Positions 56,289 through 64,000 of a stretch of 64,000 bases of DNA are shown piece after piece. The notes beneath the pieces are model-generated. The model was not told where the DNA came from. It was given only the letters and a program-made list of their open reading frames with translations, and did no database searches. This DNA comes from Acanthamoeba lenticulata (lineage: Eukaryota > Discosea > Longamoebia > Acanthamoebidae): assembly GCA_002179805.1 (NCBI GenBank), contig NAVB01000671.1, positions 25,302 to 89,301 of the forward strand, read 5' to 3'. Each line of letters opens with the position of its first letter. Within the stretch, counting starts at the first letter, position 1. The position numbers were made by a program, and so were the translations under genes.

Positions 56289-57473
56289 ATGCTCCCAACA
56301 GCCGCCGCTACAACTCTGCCTCCTGGCATGGCGGGCACTCCAGCAAGCAAGGCTGACAAATCTCTGCGCGCCCTCTTCTGTGGGGCGGCCAACCATCTTA
56401 CACAACTCTACATGTCCAGCCTCAAATTGGAAAAGGGCGCAACGAAAAAGGGCTATTGTAGAGCTGTGGAGGACCTCATCAAGTTCTTGCAACTTCAGCA
56501 GCAATATGGAAGAACGATTTCGATTGAATCGTTAGTCGAGCATTTGCGCACCAAGAAACGCGAAATCTTGGCACGGGAGGATAACGATTTCGGTGATGAC
56601 GATGAAGAACAGCCAGAAGAGGGGGGCGGAGAGGAGTCCGCCACGTTTGGTGTCGGGGCACCAGCCAGTACCCGCTCCTTGGCCTCACAATTCGAGGGCC
56701 TCAGCGCCGGCGGAGGCGTCAATGCATTTGCCTGCTCCTCCTCCTCCTCGGCGTCATCTTCCGCCGCTACTCAGCAGCACGCTTCACGACTTGCCGCGGC
56801 GCACATCTCCCCATCACCGGTCCTTGGAGAAGGGTCCGCTGCTGCTGCTGCTGCGGGGGGTGTGCACTTTGGCTTCACCTCGCCGACAGCCTCATCATCT
56901 GCCATGGCTTGCCAGCCGCACGTAGTCTCCACGTCTGCCAGTAGCAGCACGGTAGCTGCCTCTTCGACGGCCGACGCGAGTGGGGGCGCAGCGCACTTCC
57001 CATCTTCGACCTTCCGGAACGCCGTGTCGGTTGTTCCCTTCCCGCTCTCTGCTACACCCTCGGCCAACAACCCTTTCGCCCCGCTCGATTCGAGGGGCGT
57101 TGCTAGCAACAGTTCGGCCTCCAACAGCAACGGAAGGAAACGGCAATACTTTGAGTTCTTCTTTGACGCTCCGCCCAACCTCACTGCTTCCGCCGGGGTG
57201 CTTCCGCCAGCCAGTCAGCCCGGTGATCGCACCTCCAGTGCTGGTGGATTCCATTTCGCGCCCGTCTCGTCTCATTCCACATCGACGTCAATCTCGCCCG
57301 TCACGGCTGGTTCCTCGTTCGGTGGCGGTGGAGCCGCAGCCTTCTCCTCCGGCAGTGAAAGCGACGGCGCGATGGACTTCAGCTGCTACGAACATCAGGC
57401 TTGGAAGAGGTTCCGACGCGAAGACGATGTGCAGCTACCACTGCCTGCCACGACCACTTCGACCAACACTTGA
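56289..57473 (+). CDS. HAPSTR1 / C16orf72-like protein
   Basis: An intronless frame ends at TGA 57471-57473. Start ATG 56289 or the ATG at 56328 (MAGTPASKADKS) are both possible. The N-terminal helical domain (about 56360-56560) reads LRALFCGAANHLTQLYMSSL, KGYCRAVEDLIKFL, then SIESLVEHLRTKKREI. This parallels human C16orf72/HAPSTR1, which has an ALYKES helix, a GYQxxxxDVLAWV helix, then REDLISFL. A very long Ser/Ala/Gly-rich region follows, and near the end come RKRQYFEFFFDAPP and MDFSCYEHQAWKRFRRED. HAPSTR1 is a nuclear stress-response partner of the HUWE1 ubiquitin ligase in animals. The assignment rests on about 70 residues. Confidence 0.6.
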   Translation: MLPTAAATTLPPGMAGTPASKADKSLRALFCGAANHLTQLYMSSLKLEKGATKKGYCRAVEDLIKFLQLQQQYGRTISIESLVEHLRTKKREILAREDNDFGDDDEEQPEEGGGEESATFGVGAPASTRSLASQFEGLSAGGGVNAFACSSSSSASSSAATQQHASRLAAAHISPSPVLGEGSAAAAAAGGVHFGFTSPTASSSAMACQPHVVSTSASSSTVAASSTADASGGAAHFPSSTFRNAVSVVPFPLSATPSANNPFAPLDSRGVASNSSASNSNGRKRQYFEFFFDAPPNLTASAGVLPPASQPGDRTSSAGGFHFAPVSSHSTSTSISPVTAGSSFGGGGAAAFSSGSESDGAMDFSCYEHQAWKRFRREDDVQLPLPATTTSTNT

Positions 57474-57704
57474 CATAACCTGCACCGATGAGCGGTCAGC
57501 CCCCACTTGTACATACATACGGAACGTTAAAAAAAAAAGAAGAAGAAGTTATTTTTCTCCTCGTGCACGTCACAAGAACGGTGAAGAAATTGTCGGTAGC
57601 AGGAGAGTGGCTTGGTACTTCCCTTCTGGCACAACCACGCTCTTGGGTTGCAAGAGTCTTTCTTGCTCTTGGTTGTTTGGTGCACTACTACTGCTGCCGC
57701 CAAA

Positions 57705-60103
57705 ATGCTAGAGACAGGAGCGGGGAAACCGCCTCTGAAGAAGAAGGAATCCGGGGGCAGCGTGAGGGGCGCCATCAAGCGGCGCCTCACCGTGCACACG
57801 TCAGACGTGGTTGATGCTCTTGAGAAGATCAAATCCTTTTCACGCGGCGGGTGCGCACCTCAGCTGCTTTTTGGTGCCTGCCAATTCGCCTCCCTTAATG
57901 CATGACAAATGGCTCATTTGGCTCTGCAGGTATCTCTTGAAAATCGAACGACCACCTGACAAGGAGAGCTCGGGCACCGATCACGAAAGCGTTGTGGTTA
58001 AGTGGCGGGCACCCATAGATCACCACACCTCGGACTGGATTGGTATGCCCCTGCACCCCAAAGAAAGGGAGCCGTGCATTGTGCACGCTGTAGCGCCCTC
58101 CCACATTGCGTCCTTCCTCCCTCACCGTGCCCAGGCTCTCCCTCACCGAACATGTGCACTTATTATCGTTATTAATTGGAAATAGGCATCTGGCCGGTTG
58201 GGAGCAGGCCCGTACGCAAGCTGGGTCGCGTGCTGGCCTCCTCTTCTTCTGAAGAAACGCCTACGCGGTCACATACCAGCCAGCCCGTGGTGGGCAAGTG
58301 CTGGGCCTTCGTGCCCAAGGGCAAAAAGGGGATCATCACATTCTCAGGTGCGCGTTTGTCTCTATCTCTCTCTCTCTCTCTCCTCCGCCGCGGTCGCGGG
58401 GTCACCCGTCTCATTGCGCCCACAGGCGACAGGCTCCCGACGAGCGAGGGCAGGTACTGCCTCAACTATGTGGTCGAAGGTGATCCTTGGTCAGAGCAGT
58501 CGATCGCCTTCTCTGGTCCTGAGTTCTACATTTCTGGCGACGGTGACAAAGGCTCCACGGCGTTGAGTCCGCGCCAAGGTATCCCCTCTCTCTCACCAAA
58601 TCCTAAAGTCCTTGCAGCCATCTCGGAGAGCTCTCTGGTGGTCGATTATCTTATGCCCAAGGCGTGGCGGCGCTGGCCACAGAACTCAAGACCAGTGGAG
58701 CCTCTCCAGTGAGCCCAAGGTCAGGCTCGCCCGGGTTGACGTTTAGCCTTTCGAGCGAGGTGCCGACTGTGCTGGACGAGGAGGAGCGACATCGAGCCTG
58801 GCGTGAGGACTGGATGGCCGCAGTCGACGAGGCCGACCACCCTCGCCTCATCGAATGGGAGAATGGAAGAATCTTGCCTAGAACGGGTCAAACACTGGCG
58901 GAGGTCACGTTCAAGGTGCCCAACCTGTTCCGCTCGCTCCGACATCGTGGTGGCTCCTCGTCCGAATCAGAGTCCGAAGAAGGGGACGAGGAATCGGACT
59001 CGGCCACCGAGGAGAGCGATTCAACGAAGCGGCGAAAGCGAAAGGAGCAAGAGCGAATGCTAAAGGTGAAGAGCGAAGGTGGCATGCTCGACATCTGGCG
59101 ACGGACCTCGCGCGGCAAGAGGGAGACATCGCTTCTCAAGTCGTCATCAGAGACTGAACCGGAGGGCGAGCCCGCGTCGCACGCACTCGGCTCGGCTGTG
59201 TCCTTCAACGTGGTCCCCACCATCTCCACTGAATCGGACGACATGCTTGGTGGCGAGCCGGCTAAACACGAGACGCTTCGTCGAGGTGGGTCCTTGCGGA
59301 GGAAGAAGCACGACCCGACGACCAATCTGATTCATTCGTCGCCCTCGTCCATCCCGGTATTCCAAGTCACACCGCCGTCGTCGTTCTCGGAGGCCTCGCC
59401 GGCTCTCGAGCCACACACGGTGCCGTCATCTCCGTCAGGCTCCTTCATCGTGCTGTCGTCGCCCTCTTCGCCGTTATCTCCGGTGTCCACGATCGGCGAC
59501 AGCGAGAACGCTCAGCTCCTCCCCAGCGGCGGTGGCGGTGAGCTCACCAAGAACACCAAGCTCAAGTCGTCGAAGAAGAAAAAGAAGAAGGGCAGCTCCA
59601 GCGTCAAGGCTTCCAACGAGACCCGGTCACCACCACTCGCGACGAACACTACAACAACCACGACAACGACCCAGACGACCTCGATTCCTGTGAGCACCAG
59701 CAGCGGCGACGTCGTGGTACGACCAGCCGCGGCGCAGCGCGAGAGGCCTGGCGACGACGCGTCGCTAGTGGTGCCGCGGTCGTCAGCATTGAAGAGCAGC
59801 ATCGGGGGCGAGCAGCGAGTCACAACGAGCAGCGCTGCGACCTCAAGAGCAAAGTCTGAGCAGGAGGAGGAAGAAGTAAGCCGCCGACAGGAGAAGCAAG
59901 CGGTCAGCACCACCAACAAGCACAGCCCGAGTTCCGGGGAGGACTTGTTTGGTATCGGAAACCGCTATCAGGTGGAGATAGGCCCCGTCATCTTCTCGGA
60001 GGACTTCGTGTTCTACTTCCTCATTTTTGCTCTCATCGTCCTCGTCATCTTCCACAACGCTCTTCACGAGCTGCGGCTGCTTCTTCCCGGAAGCAGCAAG
60101 TGA
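57705..60103 (+). CDS. Tail-anchored protein with SKICH-like domain
   Basis: The gene has about five exons, the last (from about 58660) very long. The N-terminal domain includes VVKWRAP, HTSDWIGIWPVG (split by an intron at about 58043-58185), KCWAFVPKGKKGIITFSG and GRYCLNYV. This is the beta-sandwich pattern of SKICH domains, in which DWIGLY/F and a YVTFxW-type strand are typical. A 400-residue Ser/Thr/Glu-rich linker follows. It holds an acidic cluster SESESEEGDEESDS (58960-59000), a KKKKKKG run, and a Thr run. A single hydrophobic helix near the C-terminus (VFYFLIFALIVLVIFH, 60010-60057) leaves about 17 residues outside the membrane, so I infer a tail anchor. SKICH domains occur in CALCOCO-type autophagy receptors and inositol phosphatases; no catalytic domain is present here. 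Confidence 0.65.
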
Positions 60104-60245
60104 AGCTCCCCACGTGCCGTCTGTTGTTTATTTTTTGCTTTTTTGTGATATGTACATTTCCGTCTAAAAACGAAGAAGAAAATGGACAAGAGAAAAAGAA
60201 GAAGAAGAAGAAGAAACGAACAAGAAGGAAGGAGAGTCCTGGCAA

Positions 60246-61930
60246 ATGGGGCGCAGAGCAGCGGTTCGCAAACCCGTCACGTTTGGGGCAGGAACAGGAG
60301 GAGCGCACTCTGTCGTGGCCAAAGCAAGCGGCAGCACGGGCGACAAAAAGAAGAACCGGAACCGGAGTCCGAAGACCACACCCAGCACTTCCGGGACGGG
60401 AAGTACTCCCCAAGCTTGTGAGGGAATCACGGGAGGCGAGCACGCGCAGCTTATTGCACAGTACCACGCCCTTAACAAATACCGCGAGTCGTTGGATCAT
60501 GACCCTACCCTCACCCCCGCGGACCGTGCCGCCAAACGCCGCAAGCTTGACGCCCAGCTTGCTGAGGTAGCCACCCACCACCCTCTTTTCCCAGAGCGAC
60601 CAAACCTGCTCTGACGAGCGTGTGCATTGCTTGCTGCCCGGCAGCTGGGAGGCTTGGAAGCCTATCAACAGGCCAGGTACTCGTCTTTCCTGTCTGCGTC
60701 CCAGTGCACGCGCACTTACGCTACTGGGCATTCTCCTCTCCCGCTCGTGCAGTCTCGTGGGAGAAACAGCGCCCGATCACAAGTTCAACGCGGGCAAATG
60801 GGTGGTACCGGAACTGTGTGCGGCCTTTGAGGCTGAGCGGGGTCAGGACCCAGCCAAAGCTGCTGTGGCTGGAGACGAAGACGCACCAAAGCTGCGGTTG
60901 CTAGACGTGGGGGCTATCAAGAATCAGTACCTCGACCACGCATCGTGGCTCGACGTCACCGCGATTGACCTCAACCCACAACACCCGTCCGTCATCAAGG
61001 CCGACTTCTTTAATTACTCATCCGAGTGCGTAGCACCCTGTGCCGCGTGGCCATTCCACCTCGGTTGACAACGGTTGGCCCACGTGTGGTTGGTGGCTAT
61101 AACGTCTACGCAGGTGCCGGGAAGCTTTCGACGCGGTGGTGCTGAGCCTGGTGATCAACTTTGTGGGGGATCCGCGCCGCAAGGGTGAGATGCTGGTTCG
61201 CTGCCAGAAGCTAGTGCGCGAGGGAGGGTTCCTGTTCATCGTTCTTCCACTTGCTTGCATCGAGAACTCACGGTGATTGCCCGCGTCTGGTGATTGCCCT
61301 ACGCAAGCTGCGCACTCTGAAATTTCTCACGGTGAGCGTGGTGGTTGGGGGTGCAGGTACATGAAACACTCGCGTTTTGTGAAGATGCTCAAGTCGCTTG
61401 GATTCGAGTTGGCCAAGTCCAAGAACAGCGCCAAACTGTGCTTTTACATCTTCAAGAAGCTGTCGGCAGCGCAACGCGCGCAGGTGAGCCTTTACAAGCC
61501 CCCCTCCCCCTTTCTTGATGCAGATGAGCGCATGAGTCTGATGTGTCGTCAGGATGAGGCGATGCAACGACGTGAGTTCAAGCGGAAGCTCTGCCGAGGC
61601 GGTCTCGACAGGAACAACTTCTGCATCATCCTTAAAGGGCCACCTAAGCGAGGGGGGCAAGAGGAAGAGGATGTCGATGGAGAGGACGAAGGTGAAGAAG
61701 AAGAGGACGAGGAGCAAACAAGGGAACGACAGAAAGAAACGCGAGGACCAAAGGATCGACAGAGGTCCAGCAGCGCCAGCAGCTCACCGACAACCCGCAA
61801 GAGAAAAGCAGGCTCGGAGCTACACAAACCGGCTCCTACACCAGGCGGAAGAGCTGTCAAACGACAGAAGGCACCAACCAAGTCCACCAAGTCGCGCGCT
61901 CGAGGCCGTGGTTCCTCTTCTGGTCGATGA
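60246..61930 (+). CDS. BMT2: 25S/28S rRNA adenine-N1 methyltransferase Bmt2 (SAMTOR-related)
   Basis: The gene has several exons. ATG 60246 opens a basic N-terminus. The helix LIAQYHALNKYRESLDHDPTL and then EAYQQAS and SLVGETAPDHKF match the Bmt2 N-terminal region. The methyltransferase core shows LRLLDVGAIKNQYL (SAM loop), DVTAIDLNPQHP, IKADFF, then FDAVVLSLVINFVGDPRRKGEML, GGFLFIVLPLACIENSRYM and FVKMLKSLGFEL. VLSLVxNFVxxxxxRGxML and LPLxCxxNSRY are Bmt2 signatures. Yeast Bmt2 makes m1A in 25S rRNA; the human relative is the SAM sensor SAMTOR. A C-terminal acidic then basic tail (about 61660-61925) is a nucleolar-type extension. I favour the rRNA-modifying role. Confidence 0.92.
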
Positions 61931-62003
61931 AGGTGTTATGATCATGATCAGAAAAAAAAGCTTTGAAACCGTTACTCGTGTTGGACGTCCACAGATGCAC
62001 CAC

Positions 62004-63341
62004 TTAGCTCTTGGGCTTGCGGGCGATGAAAAACGAGCAGGGTCGGCCGTCGGAAATGGCATCAACGTAGTCAACCACGACCTCCCATCCAATGCGTTTG
62101 AAGTGGTCGGCAAGCTCGTCAGGCAGCAGGAGATGCTTGGCGCTGCGGGGTCGTCCGAACTGCTCCGAGCCCTTCATGAAGGTGTGGTAGGCCACCACGC
62201 CACCCGGCCGGGTAAGCTTGGCGAGCACGTCAGGGATCAACGGCCTATGAGCACGCGTCAGATGCGCCTAAAGCTTCACCATAACAACAAGTACGAGACG
62301 AGGTGTCCAGTACCGGTGAAGGAATCGAGCCACGGATACGAGGTCGAAGCGCTCGCTGAATTCTTCCACGAGCTCTTGGCCGTTGTTCTTTTCAACATCC
62401 ATGCAGATGCCCTTGACTCGCTCCGCGACACCATTTTGCTCGGCAAACACGTGCAGCTTTTCGATTTGGTGTTCCAAGTGGTCAACGCCCAAGACATCCC
62501 CTGCAGTCAGTCACGCGAGGGGTTGGTTTGTGAGGAACAATGTCATGAAGCACACACACACACACACACTCCCCACTGGTGGCTGTGCATGGAAGAGGAG
62601 GATGTACAGCCGCGCAGAGCAAGAAACACAACATCGCGTCCACTGCCGCATCCAATGTCGAGTGCCTTCAGTGCCGGTGTCTCTGGTCTCTGTGGACACA
62701 GGACTGCTTGCTGTCAGTACGCAGTTCACAATTGCGCTTTGTCGAAAGAGGAACTGCGGACTCGACCTGGCCATCAGCACTGACGTTCTCCCGGAGTATG
62801 GCCTCGATGCGTTCGGTCTCACGGTCGAGTAGTGGCGACGGGATCCATAAGCGCACAGACGAGGGCCCCATTTCCACCCACCTGCCGAGCAGTTCATCGG
62901 TGGCGGAGCCAGTGTGACCGCAGCCGCAGGATGACGCCTGAGCTGGAAGGAAATCGCTGGCAGTGACGATGAAACATGCCTCGTCAGGCACACGATAGCC
63001 TCGATCGACTAAGGCTTTCTGTGCCGTAACCACATCTTCTCGCACCTCGCCCAGCAGCCCTACTTCGCTTCCTCGTGGGGGTATCTCGTGCACTGCATGA
63101 CGCCTCCCAAGGTAAGGGGGAGAGAGAGAGAGAGGCAATTTGAGGGAGTAGAAAGCGTACCGCGCTGGAGAAGAAGAGCGAAAGGAAGAGAGGTGCTGCC
63201 TCGAAGGTGGGCACCTGCGTAGGCTTCCGCCTGCCGCATGTCCACCAGAGCGCGTCCGGCATCTACCCACTGTATCGCTCGCTCCAGCACACTGGGCGTT
63301 GGAAGCTTGTCGTCTTGGGGCCTCTTACCGCTCAGCTCCAT
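62004..63341 (-). CDS. Rhodanese-like domain fused to SAM-dependent methyltransferase
   Basis: Several exons run from ATG 63341 to the stop at 62004. The N-terminal domain is rhodanese-like: WVDAGRALVDMRQAEAYAGAHLRGSTSLPF matches the DxRxxxEFxxGHIxGAxNIP pattern. The place of the active-site CRxGxR loop reads CFIVTASDFLPAQASS, without the proper cysteine loop. The C-terminal methyltransferase has ALDIGCGSGRDVVFLA (about 62665-62620), FDLVSVARFLHR, LTRPGGVVAYHTFMKGSEQF and FFIARKPKS. This is a TehB-like class I methyltransferase. An AC-repeat (62551-62569) lies in an intron. The rhodanese part is probably non-catalytic. The substrate is unknown; sulfur, selenium or tellurium compounds are suggested only by relatives. 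Confidence 0.8.
62551..62569. repeat. (CA)n microsatellite in an intron of the rhodanese-methyltransferase gene
   Basis: A CA run of 19 bases between the exon with the SAM-binding loop and the next methyltransferase exon. Confidence 0.8.
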
Positions 63342-63413
63342 TCGTCTCGCTAAGAAAGAGAAGAAAATACGATTAAAAAAAATAAATAAGAGAAAGCCGA
63401 AAGCAACCCCAAG

Positions 63414-63980
63414 ATGAAGGCTGCGGGCCGCACACTTCTACCTACTCGAGTGGCAGCTTCCCTCGCACTTCGCGCCAGCGGGCTGCGTGTGCCCTTGTTG
63501 ACGCTGCAAGCTGTGTCAGTCGGGCGCTGCTACAGCACCACGCCAAGTGCAGCAACGGCAGCAGCAACAAAAACAACACCAAAGAAGGGTGCAGCAGCTT
63601 GGTGGTGCTGCTCAGTGGCACAGCCGAGCCGTGGACGCTTGGTGGCTACTACCACCCACTTGCTTCACCGTGGTAGTGCAAAGGAGAGCGCGTGTGCTCG
63701 CGTACGCTCTCTTGGCCATCTGAGCAAGGCAAAGGATGGCGCACGAGGTATCTCCAAGAACATACGGATGGCCTACGAAAGATTCAAGGAGCGTCGGACG
63801 GAGATGGTGATGCTGTATGGCTCAACATTCATCGTCGTGCATGAGCTCTTGGGTATTGCTTCGTACGCCATCACTTACGGTCTCCTCGCTTCGGGTGTTC
63901 TCGACGTCGAACACCTGGCCGGTCTGCTGGGCATTACCGAAGAAGACGGTACTCCTAACATCCAGTTTGTGATTACATAA
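63414..63980 (+). CDS. Mitochondrial DUF1279 / FAM210-like membrane protein
   Basis: ATG 63414 to TAA 63978-63980, 188 codons if intronless. The first 40 residues (MKAAGRTLLPTRVAASLALR) are basic without acidic residues, a clear mitochondrial presequence, followed by CYSTTPSAATAAA. The C-terminal half has the DUF1279 pattern: RFKERRTEMVMLYGSTFIVVHELLGIASYAITYGLLASG, with a hydrophobic helix (about 63825-63905), then VLDVEHLAGLLG. The middle part (about 63595-63750) reads poorly and may contain an intron. FAM210-type proteins act in mitochondrial translation or inner-membrane organisation. The start codon is 72 bp from that of the divergent rhodanese-methyltransferase gene. Confidence 0.6.
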   Translation: MKAAGRTLLPTRVAASLALRASGLRVPLLTLQAVSVGRCYSTTPSAATAAATKTTPKKGAAAWWCCSVAQPSRGRLVATTTHLLHRGSAKESACARVRSLGHLSKAKDGARGISKNIRMAYERFKERRTEMVMLYGSTFIVVHELLGIASYAITYGLLASGVLDVEHLAGLLGITEEDGTPNIQFVIT

Positions 63981-63985
63981 AGTTA

Positions 63986-64000
63986 CTTATATATATATAT
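63986..64000. repeat. (AT)n run at the window edge
   Basis: A TA-repeat begins 6 bases after the last stop codon and runs to the window end; its full length is unknown. Confidence 0.7.

Noticed and set aside
1..64000. Any CRISPR array, integrated virus, transposase or bacterial insertion.
   Set aside because: No spaced direct repeats, capsid, polymerase, integrase or transposase motifs were seen, and most genes carry introns.

Overview
The window is nuclear DNA of a free-living protist and most resembles an Acanthamoeba-type amoebozoan. It is GC-rich and very gene-dense: about 32 protein genes lie on both strands, often less than 200 bp apart. Most genes are cut by many short GT-AG introns, roughly 45-130 nt. 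The gene set is plainly eukaryotic: TSR1, Bmt2, COMMD2, complex I and III subunits, ubinuclein, PAQR, ELO and RhoGAP. I infer the lineage from general genome style and family content, not from a database match. All gene models below were read by eye. Where exon ends are listed I checked that the frame closes; elsewhere only the outer limits are given.

Layout. 1-6.75 kb (minus strand): an unrecognised TPR-like protein cut by the window edge, then an apparent leucine-rich-repeat plus SAPS (PP6 regulatory subunit) fusion. 6.8-12.8 kb: an F-box/JmjC/APH-kinase protein of the plant JMJ21 type, a small four-TM protein, an aspartyl/asparaginyl beta-hydroxylase-like membrane protein, and an NPPF-motif methyltransferase. 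Both dioxygenase-like proteins have lost their iron-binding residues. 12.9-22.6 kb (plus): COMMD2, TSR1, ketopantoate hydroxymethyltransferase, a UBC-fold protein, and a DUF1990 protein. 22.7-34.7 kb: a large F-box/SNF2 ATPase, a small BLOS1-like gene on minus, alanine-glyoxylate aminotransferase, NDUFS5, and a homoserine O-acetyltransferase-like enzyme.

34.9-39.3 kb (minus): serine carboxypeptidase and an RCC1-like type I membrane protein. 39.9-49.0 kb: SH3-RhoGAP, the complex III 14 kDa subunit, a YjjX-type NTPase, a PAQR receptor, a multipass membrane protein, and an ELO elongase. 49.2-56.0 kb (minus): ubinuclein and a long coiled-coil protein. 56.3-64 kb: a HAPSTR1/C16orf72-like protein, a tail-anchored SKICH-like protein, the Bmt2 rRNA methyltransferase, a rhodanese-methyltransferase fusion, and a FAM210/DUF1279-like mitochondrial protein.

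The genes do not form an operon or one pathway. Recurrent themes are mitochondrial metabolism (PanB, AGT, NDUFS5, QCR7, possibly MetX), ribosome biogenesis (TSR1, Bmt2), and chromatin or ubiquitin-linked proteins (F-box/SNF2, F-box/JmjC, UBC-like, ubinuclein). The most unusual observation is a pair of neighbouring 2-oxoglutarate-oxygenase-fold proteins that both lack the iron ligands, one joined to an apparently intact small-molecule-kinase domain. No rRNA, tRNA, CRISPR array, transposon or viral gene was recognised.
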